From: Histoplasma ohiense
Lineage: Eukaryota; Ascomycota; Eurotiomycetes; Onygenales; Ajellomycetaceae
Direction: 5' to 3'
DNA: 64,000 nt
Assembly (NCBI GenBank): GCA_017607445.1
Contig: JAEVHH010000002.1
Location: 2,037,501-2,101,500 of the forward strand
Notes under the pieces: model-generated
Database searches by the model: none
Told to the model about the DNA's origin: nothing
What the model saw: the letters and a program-made list of their open reading frames with translations, nothing else
Shown: positions 34,597 to 43,983 of the stretch, in pieces
How the letters are laid out: each line of letters starts with the position of its first letter
Position numbering within the stretch: position 1 is the first letter of the stretch
Made by a program: the position numbers and the translations under genes

Positions 34597-35444
34597 TTTC
34601 GGTGACAGGTCATAGAGTTTTGCTACTAGTTCCTCTTTTGAATGATAATGGAAGTTTGGCTCGTGGAAGTGGGATATGCACGGCGGGAGCGCTATAAACT
34701 GATATAAATTACGCCAACACTGCTCTTTGAAGCTTCAACGGAGTATAGATGAGGCGATTTTACTGGATTCAACGGAAAGTTGGGAGGGCATATGGAAGAC
34801 TCTGTATCGCTTGATATTCTCCAAATACCCTGTTTTCTGAAATCCCCCACACCCTTTCTTCTCGTTGGGCATGAAAGTCATATGTAAATGACAGTGTAGT
34901 CATGCAGATATATCTGCTTGCATATACATTAGCTTGGGCATTCATACGTTCCGGACCTTTGTTCGCCAGGATAGGTAGGAATATCACTTGCGGAGATATC
35001 CTCAGTGCCCAAGCCCGACTGGCTTTTACACACAATATCAATCAATTCCGCAAACATGATGATACATCTCTTTGGCTACGGATTGATATATCAGATGGTT
35101 CTCATGGTGAAGCGTTCTACAACCTAAGCTGATGTTACGATTTGAAAACCTTGGCCATATAGCCAATAAATAATTAACTTTTGTAGGCTCCGATGAATAT
35201 CCACTTTCCGGAACCCGTTGTAAGGACGAAGTAAAGGCTTGCTTATAGACCAACCTCATTGAGGAAATCTCGTACTCATTGCTACTTTTCTCTTTGAATC
35301 TAATTTCACAAGCTACCATACGTACGCTAATGTTTCCAGGCAATTAGACAATCGCAAGCTCTAGTCCTGCGCCCGGAAAATAAGCCTCCAACACTGACAA
35401 ATAACCCTAAGCTATAGTTTCTTACAAGCCAACAGTTGGATGCC
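34597..35444. other. spacer between the two ankyrin genes
   Basis: Contains the presumed promoter of the short ankyrin gene (to its right, since it is on the minus strand) and the 3' end of the ankyrin-VWA gene. No recognisable coding or repeat sequence was found. Confidence 0.4.
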
Positions 35445-37321
35445 TTATTCGGCATTCAAGGACTGCAATGGAGAGAGCAGCATCGAGAGTAGCTAGGAAA
35501 ATATTAGTGTCAAATCTATCAACCTGGAATTGAAGTGGTAAGAGCACCCACCCAATCTTCCAGTTCCGCTTCGTTCTGTCTAAGTTCATCGTACCTTGTG
35601 TCAACAAGTTCTAATTCGTGATTTGTAAGCGTTGTTCAATGTCTTGGCTATTTCTATACATAAAGGAAGACTTAAAAGAATATGAGTTGAGCGCTCACCG
35701 ACTGTTCGATGAAGAACCTTCAAAACTTCACTATCCATCACTAGTTTGTCCATAAAATCTCTTGCCTCTTGATTCTGTCCGATTTGACTGAGGCAGAATC
35801 GGACCGCTGTGTAAATGTCAGTGGTTGGTGCATATTGGGCGTGACAGGAAGCATAGATAGAATGTTTAAATTGTTTACCATCTTTTCTATAACCTTTATC
35901 CCCAAGAAATTGACTGCAGTCCAGTATCACGTTACGTAGTTGATCGCTCGGCTCAAGGGTTGGGCATCCATCGGTAATAATCATTATTAGATAGGGCCGT
36001 TCCAACGGCGTGCCAGCATATAGAGGTCTGCGAATGATCGGATCAAGAATTCTCTTGCGAAGTTGTGTTCCAAGTTGTGTATTCCCACGTGGCACAATTT
36101 TTCCGAGCGTCTGAAGTATCGCATCACCATCAAGATTGTCAGCGAAACTGAGGTCCTCATTGATCAAGCGAAAATAAAGCCCTCTGTTGTTTGGATCCGC
36201 ACGCGTTGCAATACTAGTGATGCGCTTGACGAGTTCCGCTTGCTTTTCCCAGAGCTCTCCCCTCATGGAGCCGCTGTCATCTTGGATATGTTTACGTTTA
36301 GTTTCTAGTTCTACCCCATATGGTAATGAACGAATATTGAATACTTACCGCAATAGATGATGGGTTGATAAAGGGCCATGGTAGCAAGACCCTTGAGCTG
36401 ACTGGGTGAGTTTAGCAGATTATTTGGGTCATTCTTAAGAGAAGCGGTTTTCTCTGCTACTTCCTTGACATACGTATTTCCAGGGGGGAAAAATCTCCCG
36501 AGGCCGCCATCATTGACTATATTGTCCAGACTATTTTTGAAGTCTTCTGCAGTTTCAAGATTTCCTGTCTCAAGCTCCTCCTATAAAACCCCAAGGTTAG
36601 TCGGCGGATCGGAAACTTTTTTCAAATTGGCTGTCTGTCTTACCTCAGGGTGGAAGCTTGCCGATTGGGCAATGTTGAGGAAATACCGGGAAGCAGACTT
36701 GAATATGAAACCAAGGGCCCTCCAGGATCTGGACTTCCCGAGTACTCGGGCCACCCAGTTGGTCATATAGCTCCGAAGGCCGCCTCTGCCTCCTCCTTTT
36801 CGTAGCGTTGGCTCAAGTGCATCTTTGATTTTCTGTTTGGACGCGAAGTCCGAAAGCGCATCTGCAAGATCGCGAGCAGTTTTGCCGTCATCGTCTCGTG
36901 CCTCCGGCGACGCGCCCGCGTTGATGAGTAACTTGACAATTTCGGGATTCGATTTCCCAGCAATGGCGGCCATCAACGGGGTTTGGTTCTTAGATGCTGA
37001 GATGGGTTTGTCGAAGGTCGCCGGCTTCTTCTCAAGAAGAAGCTGGACAATGCGAGGACTGGGCGGGTTTGCTATTGTGGCGAGATACATAGGCGTTCTG
37101 CCATCACGGAAGGTGGTCGTTTCTCCCATCGGCTTGTCTGGATCGGCACCGTTGTCCAGAAGGCACTTTACCGCACGCGCCTTTCCATTCAGCAGGGCAT
37201 ACCCAAGTGGAGTGATTCCCGATCCGTCTTCACGGTTCAGAAGATCAGGGTCCCTCTCCAGGAAATCCTGAAGCACCCCTTCCGTCAGCCTCCCGTTTTG
37301 AGCAGCCGTCCAGATCGACAT
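35445..37321 (-). CDS. ankyrin-repeat / von Willebrand factor A fusion protein
   Basis: Five exons in transcription order: 37321-36644, 36580-36349, 36280-35699, 35610-35552 and 35492-35445, 532 aa. All phases agree. Introns of 63, 68, 88 and 59 bases have good borders, and the last has a textbook CACTAAT...CCTAG end. Residues 1-180 hold about four ankyrin repeats (TPLGYALLNGKARAVKCLLDNGADPD, TPMYLATIAN, TPLMAAIAGKSNPEIVKLLINAGASPE). A middle helical region leads to a VWA domain from about 298: the MIDAS DxSxS is intact in IIYCDDSGSMRGELW, with RPYLIMIITDGCPT as the later metal and strand motif. A C-terminal helix (VELVDTRYDELRQNEAELEDW) follows. The domain order suggests a metal-dependent adhesion or complex-assembly role. 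No enzymatic function is implied. Confidence 0.8.
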
Positions 37322-38187
37322 TTTGGTAGCGTTTAGTTGTCCTACGCAAAAGAATATTTGGTAAACTGTCCTATAGTGTATGGGGGACCACTTTTAACGG
37401 ATGGAGTACGCCTCGCAAAGCTGAGTATGAATTTGGTATTGATCTAAAGGTTAAGCTTAACCTTTAGAAAACGGTGGACTGGTTCTGCAAAGTAACAATG
37501 ATTAGATTCCTGAACTCCTTGGGCTAGGCAGCAAGCCATAACGACTAGGGATAATATATTAATCCCTAAAGAATCTTGAAGCATCGCTAATAATGACGTT
37601 TCGAAGGCTTGTAGGAAGCTCAAATGAGGTCCTCTGCTTAGAATCCCTTCGGGCGAATGAGCATTTGACATGCAATAATGCATCAAGTGAATTTTTTTTT
37701 AGTCTTCTAAAACATCCCAAACACAACTGACTGGGCAACGCCTTCGGACCTTACCAGTGCAACGTAGGCTAGGGAATGAAAAGTCTGGCAATTGTCTGCA
37801 AGGTTGATTAGCAGAAAATGGACTCCGTATGCAAGTGAGCTTCGTTTCAAAGTGACAAGACTGGGATTTACGCTTGTTATTTCCACCTCCTTCTAACTCT
37901 CCACGGAGGAGGTTACCCGCGACCTCTCCTTGCCTTACGAGGTATAGCTGTTGAAGATGGCAAGCAGCACGGTTTTCTCCTAATTTACACCCAACTGAAA
38001 TTAGGCTGGGGATGTCGGAAAAATCAGAATTCGCTGACATAGAAATTTATTCTCAAAATAAGACGTCAATGTGCAGAGTTGCGGTAGCGGAATATCGCGA
38101 AAACCTCAAAGTGCGTCACCAATCCACGCGTTTTTGTGAAAGAATTCTGCGCACGACGAGTTTATTTCCCCCAACCTAACCAAAAAT
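37322..38187. other. divergent spacer between ankyrin-VWA and MDR oxidoreductase genes
   Basis: A promoter-type region for two divergently transcribed genes. It contains a perfect 26-base palindrome at 37443-37468. Two minus-strand ORFs (37444-37686 and 37699-38040) have no recognisable homology and may be chance or gene remnants. Confidence 0.45.
37443..37468. repeat. perfect 26-base palindrome
   Basis: The sequence centred on AAGCTT is identical to its reverse complement over 26 bases (half-site TCTAAAGGTTAAG). It could be a dimeric transcription-factor site, since it lies 122 bases upstream of the ankyrin-VWA ATG, or part of a repeat. Confidence 0.8.
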
Positions 38188-39231
38188 ATGTCTATCAACT
38201 ATGCGGCTTTCCTTGTTGGACACAAAAGAAAACCGCTTTGGGTCGGTGAAACTGAAGATAGGTATCCGGATGAAAATGAAATCGTGGTCAAGAATGCCGC
38301 AGTTGCCATTAACCAGCTCGACTGGAAAATGCAGGACATGCCTTGGGTTATGTTCAAGTACCCGTTGGTTTTGGGTGTTGATGTTGCGGGTGAAGTGGTC
38401 GACGTGGGCAGCGGCGTTACCCGATTCCATATTGGCGATCGAGTCCTCGGCCACGCTCTAAGTTTTGCAACGGAGGATGAACGCCACGCAGGATTCCAAA
38501 ATTACACTGTTCTCCTTTCGAACATGGCATCGCCTATTCCGCCATCCCTATCTTTTGAAAGTGCATCTGTACTTCCTTTGGGACTGTCCACCGCATCGGC
38601 GGCATTGTTTCACGAGGACGGCTTAATGCTTCCCAAGCCCAGTTTGAACCCTGTCAAGACGTCTACAACTGTTCTAATTTGGGGAGGAACGAGTAGTGTT
38701 GGTAGCAATGCTATACAGTTAGCAGTGGCTGCTGGGTGCGATGTCATTGTGACCGCATCGTCTAAGAACTTCGAAGCCGTGAAGCGATTGGGCGCAGATT
38801 GGGCGGTGGATTATAACGACGGGTCCGTCATCGAAAAGTTAAAGGAGGCATTTCGAGGCAGGAAGCTGGCTGGTGCCCTGGATACGATTGGAACGGAAAA
38901 GACGTTTAAGCAGACTGCTGAAGCAGTCTCACAGATCGATGGGGTTAAAACTGTAGTCTCGACGATCGATGACTTTGAAGATGCCTGGTTGCCTCCAGGT
39001 GTGACAGGGAACGCCATCCTAGCAGTCAGTATTCGGGGGTTAGAGGATGAAGATGAAAAAAAGAACGTAGGAAGAATGGTCTATGAAGATTTCTTACCAG
39101 ATGCCCTTAAGGCTGGGAAGTACCGGATAGCACCTGATCCATTAATCGCCGGAAAAGGGCTTGGAGCTATTCAGGCCGCCCTTGAAACTTCAAAGCGGAC
39201 ACCGGGAAAGAAGGTGGTGGTCAGTATTTAG
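38188..39231 (+). CDS. MDR-family zinc-type alcohol dehydrogenase/enoyl reductase-like protein
   Basis: Intronless 347-aa protein of the medium-chain dehydrogenase/reductase superfamily, in the trans-acting enoyl reductase/quinone oxidoreductase branch (ToxD/LovC-like). Motifs: NQLDWKMQD and PLVLGVDVAGEVVDVGSGV (GroES-like fold), GDRVLGHA, then the Rossmann NADPH loop LIWGGTSSVGSNAIQLAVAAG near 160-185, followed by SSKNFEAVKRLGADWAVDY and ALDTIG. No Cys/His zinc ligands of classical ADHs are present, so it should be zinc-independent. Such proteins often work with polyketide synthases, but no PKS is visible in the window, so a free-standing NADPH-dependent reductase is more likely. The substrate is unknown. 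The start ATG at 38188 has an A-rich leader. Confidence 0.88.
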   Translation: MSINYAAFLVGHKRKPLWVGETEDRYPDENEIVVKNAAVAINQLDWKMQDMPWVMFKYPLVLGVDVAGEVVDVGSGVTRFHIGDRVLGHALSFATEDERHAGFQNYTVLLSNMASPIPPSLSFESASVLPLGLSTASAALFHEDGLMLPKPSLNPVKTSTTVLIWGGTSSVGSNAIQLAVAAGCDVIVTASSKNFEAVKRLGADWAVDYNDGSVIEKLKEAFRGRKLAGALDTIGTEKTFKQTAEAVSQIDGVKTVVSTIDDFEDAWLPPGVTGNAILAVSIRGLEDEDEKKNVGRMVYEDFLPDALKAGKYRIAPDPLIAGKGLGAIQAALETSKRTPGKKVVVSI

Positions 39232-41587
39232 AGGAACCACGTTGAGCTGGCAGATAACACATTGCAATGACATCCCCTTTTAATTCCCCTAGAGGAGACA
39301 TTTTGTTGAAGAGACAAGTGTTCTGTCATTTAGGAAGCCAATCCAAATCTAATGGTAGAAACAAGCCAGATTTCCTTAGATGCGGTTTGAACAGGCAGGC
39401 TGTCTAGCAGGCGGTTAACGTGGAAGAAAACACCGCATCTTTCTGTGGGAACAGGATACAATTCTGTTCTCTTGATAACATATCCACATAGATCAACAAG
39501 CAGCGCAACTCCTATGCTCAAGATCATACATTCCGCCACTCAGGAAAATCTTCACCGCACATCGCTGTTGAACGCTCCATCTTAAGCCAAAAAGAAAGTG
39601 CTATAAGGCTCAATCCAAAGCCAATTTTTGTTCCTGAATAGTAGTATGGGAACTCTCCTGTTCCTGTCTCGCGATATTTCTAAGTGTATCCCAATGCTCA
39701 ATGCCATAAGCCTCCTGAATACCCACTCTAGTTCCAATATTATGAATCTGTTTCATGCATTCACAAACCTCTCTGCAACGCCTCTCATCATGACATCACC
39801 AGTATTCTCATCAAATTTCACCTCCTAACCAATCATACTGGTCCCCCCCTCTCGCATTCAACCCAATGCCATATTCACTTACATTACAGAACAGATGTAC
39901 ACCTACCGCTACAATATTTTTGCGTGGTGTTCTGTCTTTGTCACATTCTCAGTTTCCTTGGTGTTCCGATTTTGATTGTGATCGTGACATATCTATCCAA
40001 ACCCCTGGGTTTGTATTATTCAGCGCTGCCTGATGCAACCCATAATTAGCCATAGCGTCTGGAATACTCCTCTGCAGCAATTTTATATGCTGGTACTAGC
40101 TCAGGCGCGATTGCAGAAGATCAAGGAATGGGCATGCAATCGGCTAGCTCTGGCCATGTTATGTAGTTTGGCCACAGCGGAGGGTTAGGCGGAATCCATC
40201 CAGTAGGGGTAAGGGGTAGAAGGTGGCGGATAGAGACGAGGGGCTTGGGTAGCCTGAGGTTGAGAGTTGAATGAGGGCCAGTTGGGTGAGGGTTAGGATT
40301 GTTGAATGTGGAGGAGGCGGTAACTGGAGAGGTGTGAGAGACTGAGGAATGGGAGGTATCATGAAGCCATGATACCTAATGTTTGAATGCGAGAGACAAG
40401 GATTTGTTGAAGAGGGGTGAAGGGGACCAGGTCGGGAGGTGGACGAGACTCATAAAAGCCCAAGCCAGTATCGACGCACACGCTAACAAGTCAATCACAG
40501 GGTTTCAATCGGATACAAAAGTGGGCGTAGCGTAGATCTAGGGCTTGTCCTCTCAAGAGTTTGTTAAAATGTCCCGAATGTCCATGATTTGCGTCTCCGT
40601 TGAACAAAGTAGATGTGATAAGTGATCTATCATATCAAGCATTCTGATGATTGCACTAGCAAGGATCTTCTCTTATCTCAATTCCGGAAACCGGATCACT
40701 GCTCCGATGTATACCAGCACTGCCCCCATCATATGTTCAAGCATTCTCTTTCTTATAAATACTGCCTGGTTATCATGTAATTACTGGAGTTAGAATAATC
40801 AATTCAATTTACTTATTCGATATTCAGTATTTGGGTCAATATTCGGACTTTATCCAGTTCCGACAGTAGAAAACCAGTGAGGCTGGGGCTCCGTGCAGCC
40901 GAACGTGGCCCCGGTTCGGAAATTTTGGTCGCCTGCTAGAGTAGAGTTTGACGTGGCAGCTATTGGGATTGATTGCATCTTGTCCGTAACAAACCTGGCT
41001 GGACTACTCCGTACATTGGTTGAAATGCAACTTCAAACCAACTGCAAACAAACGGCCGATATGACTCATAAGACATAGCAATGCAAGAACCGCAACCTCG
41101 GTTACCTATAATCCCGCTAGTCCTGAATCGGATTAGTTTAAAACCTAATCTTGACTCCCCTGACTGAGAGAAAAAGTTTAAATATTTCTAGACTATTTCC
41201 GTATTCGGCCATCACCAGGCAAGCCCTTGAGCCTCTCAATCTTTCGTCCAACCTCTTTTCAACGTCATCCTCACTCCCTTCATTGTTGTTTCTTTCTGCT
41301 GCAACTATCGCCATGGCACTCAACTCTGGGTAATCTCGACACATGGCCGGCATATCTCATTCTTCGGGCTCGTGCATTCGGCCCCACCTGTTTCCGGTTT
41401 TCGCCTCCTGTAGTCGCCCATGACACTAACCGCTCAGACACCATGAGCTAATTTTGCTCAATTCTCTCATCCAAACCTTTATCCTTGTTCCATTCGAGCG
41501 TATTTTCTTTAAACTGAACCCACGCCCGTAAGGAGACGTTTGGCAAGAATATTTCCTGCCTTTACTGCATTTCCTTCTCTTGCAGTC
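39232..41587. other. spacer with one repeat arm; promoter of the gene at 41588
   Basis: 2.4 kb without a supported coding gene. It holds the isolated repeat arm at 40825-40863. The last 280 bases look like a transcribed leader: a candidate uORF at 41313-41333 (MALNSG), a donor-like GG|GTAATC within it and a good acceptor CTTGCAG directly before TCATG at 41586-41590, consistent with a leader intron of about 250 bases. Confidence 0.4.
40825..40863. repeat. isolated arm of the foldback repeat family
   Basis: 39 bases matching the reverse complement of the 33582-33620 arm at 37 of 39 positions. The preceding sequence (about 40798-40824) also resembles the centre of the 33582-33685 element. The bases just outside, ACAG then TAG, mirror TAG then CTGT outside the left arm at 33575-33581. 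Confidence 0.75.
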
Positions 41588-42706
41588 ATGTTTGAAAACT
41601 TTTCATTTTCTTCTTCGAGAAGGACAGATCGGGGCACTCTAATACCAGAAACTAATGAAGACATGGTAATGGCCTCTGACAATACTCCAATCTCGCCCTT
41701 CTCATCTCGCTCTCCTTCACCTGTTCCATTATGCCGAAATTTTAGAGACTATTCTCTATTTCCTAGACAATCACGCAAGCCCTTCGAACTTGGCCCTGCT
41801 CCTACATCGATTCCATATAATTATAGTGACAGACGGCGTCTTTCGATCGGGGCTTTGACAAAACAGCTGAATGCTCAAAGCTTGGATAAGGAGGCTGGCA
41901 GCGATAGCGATGAGGGCCCAACTCTCCCAGTTACGCCTCCTCGCAGCGCTTGCACTGCACCCCCGATTTGGTTGGAAAGAGAGCATTTGGGCTCACAATA
42001 CCGGGAACAGGATGATGATTCTTCTTGGGCCGAGCCGTCACTTCCTTTGACGCCCATGTATAATGAGTTGCGTCGCACTTCACGCTCTAGAGAAAACAAC
42101 ATATCATATTTGTTGCCCTACGCATCCATCACCGCTCATGACGAGGAACAATTTTCTTATCTTCGCCAGCATCGAGAAAACCTCTCCCTTTTGCAATGTA
42201 CCTCCAAAACTGTTGTAGATACAGTTCGAATAGCCGTTTTGCTCGAAGAAAGTAATCGTTCATATTTCAATGAAACAGAAGACGACCGACATCCGAGTTC
42301 ACTCGCCCATCTCCCTTCACCTCGGAAACTCCCACCTCATAAAAGTAATCACAGTCAATGCTCCTCGCGCCGCTCCTCCACATCCACAGAACCTACATTG
42401 AAATCGAAGCTTTCAATTCATAACACATACAGGGTTGAGAAATTCCGCCCCTCTCCCCATAATTCTAGCCATTCCGGTAGTTCCCGCAGAACTAGGAAGT
42501 TACCACAGGGGCTGCGACGAAGGAGCCTGGTGCTAGCTGCTGTTACTGCGATGGTTGAAGCGGAGGCGGTAGAGGCTGTAGAGAAGGTCGAATGGGATCG
42601 TGAAGCTCGAGATATTCGAACGGAACGCCCGCGAACCAGTAATTCCGACGTCCTGGATTTCCTCGACGAAAGGTTAAAGGATCCCACAACTAGAAATTCG
42701 TGTTGA
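41588..42706 (+). CDS. hypothetical Ser/Arg-rich protein
   Basis: Single open frame of 372 aa, read from ATG 41588 (the frame is open further upstream but lacks another ATG). I recognise no domain. It begins MFENFSFSSSRRTDRG, is rich in Ser, Pro and Arg with SP/TP sites (SPFSSRSPSPVP, GPTLPVTPPR, EPSLPLTPMYNELRR) and is likely disordered. A more ordered part may lie at about 190-225 (AHDEEQFSYLRQHRENLSLLQCTSKTVVDTVRIAVLLEES). The C-terminus has an Ala/Glu/Val-rich helix after a basic patch (RRTRKLPQGLRRRS). Repeated S/T-P sites suggest regulation by proline-directed kinases. The proposed leader intron and uORF lie just upstream. Confidence 0.65.
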   Translation: MFENFSFSSSRRTDRGTLIPETNEDMVMASDNTPISPFSSRSPSPVPLCRNFRDYSLFPRQSRKPFELGPAPTSIPYNYSDRRRLSIGALTKQLNAQSLDKEAGSDSDEGPTLPVTPPRSACTAPPIWLEREHLGSQYREQDDDSSWAEPSLPLTPMYNELRRTSRSRENNISYLLPYASITAHDEEQFSYLRQHRENLSLLQCTSKTVVDTVRIAVLLEESNRSYFNETEDDRHPSSLAHLPSPRKLPPHKSNHSQCSSRRSSTSTEPTLKSKLSIHNTYRVEKFRPSPHNSSHSGSSRRTRKLPQGLRRRSLVLAAVTAMVEAEAVEAVEKVEWDREARDIRTERPRTSNSDVLDFLDERLKDPTTRNSC

Positions 42707-42935
42707 AAGTTGATTATCATGGATATGTTCGCGATATTGTCGGGATATGCGACTGCTATCCATCCACTCATAACTAATGTATCCATTTTTCATTTTCCAT
42801 TTTCATCCTTCCACACCACTCACTCACTGCCCTGACCCCATTCTTCTGCCCCCTGTACTATCTCCTTGCTATCTTGGTGTTGTTTCTTTTTCATACTCAT
42901 TTGGTTCTTCTTAAATCGCTCTATACCCCGACGCC

Positions 42936-42976
<41 letters not shown>

Positions 42977-43983
42977 TTTCCGTTGTTTTTGACACTTTTC
43001 ACCTGTACAAAATTATCATACCAGAGTTGTCATTTCTTATAATACTTTGTTTTTTATTCAGATATGACACACTACTCTCCTTACCAGGTATAATCGGAGA
43101 AGAAACTGTCATTCCCCTCAGGAAACAACTCCTGACTCATTTTCTTTAGCGCATGTTTTGTGGATTATTAAAATTTTTGAGAGAGGAGAAACACAACGAT
43201 CGGTAGTAAAACAAACATTTCAGTCGCATTCGATCAAAGAAAGCAGTTTTCTTGCAATTAATTCTTTGCTTTCTCCACTGGCAAACTGGTCATATCCGTG
43301 CATAGCCTGATACCTCCTGTTGATATCAAATGGAAGATAAATGAAAATATCAATCAACTCTAAAATGTGGTAGATGAAGATGTAAAAGAACATGGGAGAA
43401 CATCCGATACAAAACGTGGTGGAGAAAGAGGACAAGCCCGGAGTCTCTGAATTGAGTATATAGAAAGGGATGAAGAAAGCAAAAGAAAAGAGGAAAAGGA
43501 ATAAAAGGGTTGGAAATAAGACACTCACTAATAGTAATTGAAACCAGGCCCATACAGTCCAATGTGTAATTAAAATTTAGATTAAAAAATGAAGCGTGCA
43601 ATTTTCGTGCAATATTAGAGGAGGAATTTCAGTGTCAGAGAGTTTGAGAGGTTGGAAACAAGGTTAAGAGAAGCATACACAAAGATACAGAATTTGAAAT
43701 ATCTAACAAGGTACATATGGTTAGACTTCAGATGAAAATACAAACATGCAGCAATGGACAGCTCAAAGAAAAGAATCTGTGTCGTTGTCGAGAGACAAGT
43801 TCTTGGAAAATGGAATGAAATAGAAAGGACTGGGACAGGTAGATAGGTTGAAGGGGCTTTGGAAGATTGCCTGAAATGTCCTAGTGCTTAACTATTAGCA
43901 CCATGTGTACTCCGTAGAGTTAGGAATATAATAAAGGAGACATCCAGAAACACCTTAGTAAATTTGGCCCCATCTCATGGTCT
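42707..43983. other. spacer between convergent genes
   Basis: Holds 3' regions of two convergent genes and an (ATT)n microsatellite at about 42939-42977. A minus-strand hydrophobic ORF at 43220-43528 has no ATG near its start and no recognisable similarity, so it was not called. A purine-rich strand bias (43430-43510) explains its composition. Confidence 0.45.

Noticed and set aside
35500..35700. Apparent frameshift near the 3' end of the ankyrin-VWA gene
   Set aside because: An 88-base intron (donor at 35698, acceptor at 35611) followed by a 59-base intron restores a continuous, sensible C-terminus without any frameshift.
25158..39231. Secondary-metabolite gene cluster
   Set aside because: No PKS, NRPS, terpene cyclase, dedicated transporter or cluster regulator is visible; tyrosinase and an MDR reductase alone are not enough.
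33578..40867. Starship-type giant element
   Set aside because: No tyrosine recombinase (DUF3435-like) captain gene is visible and the interval is far too small. Only a TIR-type unit is considered.
43220..43528. Hydrophobic minus-strand ORF of 102 codons
   Set aside because: No ATG near its start; the composition follows from a purine/pyrimidine strand bias and no family is recognised.
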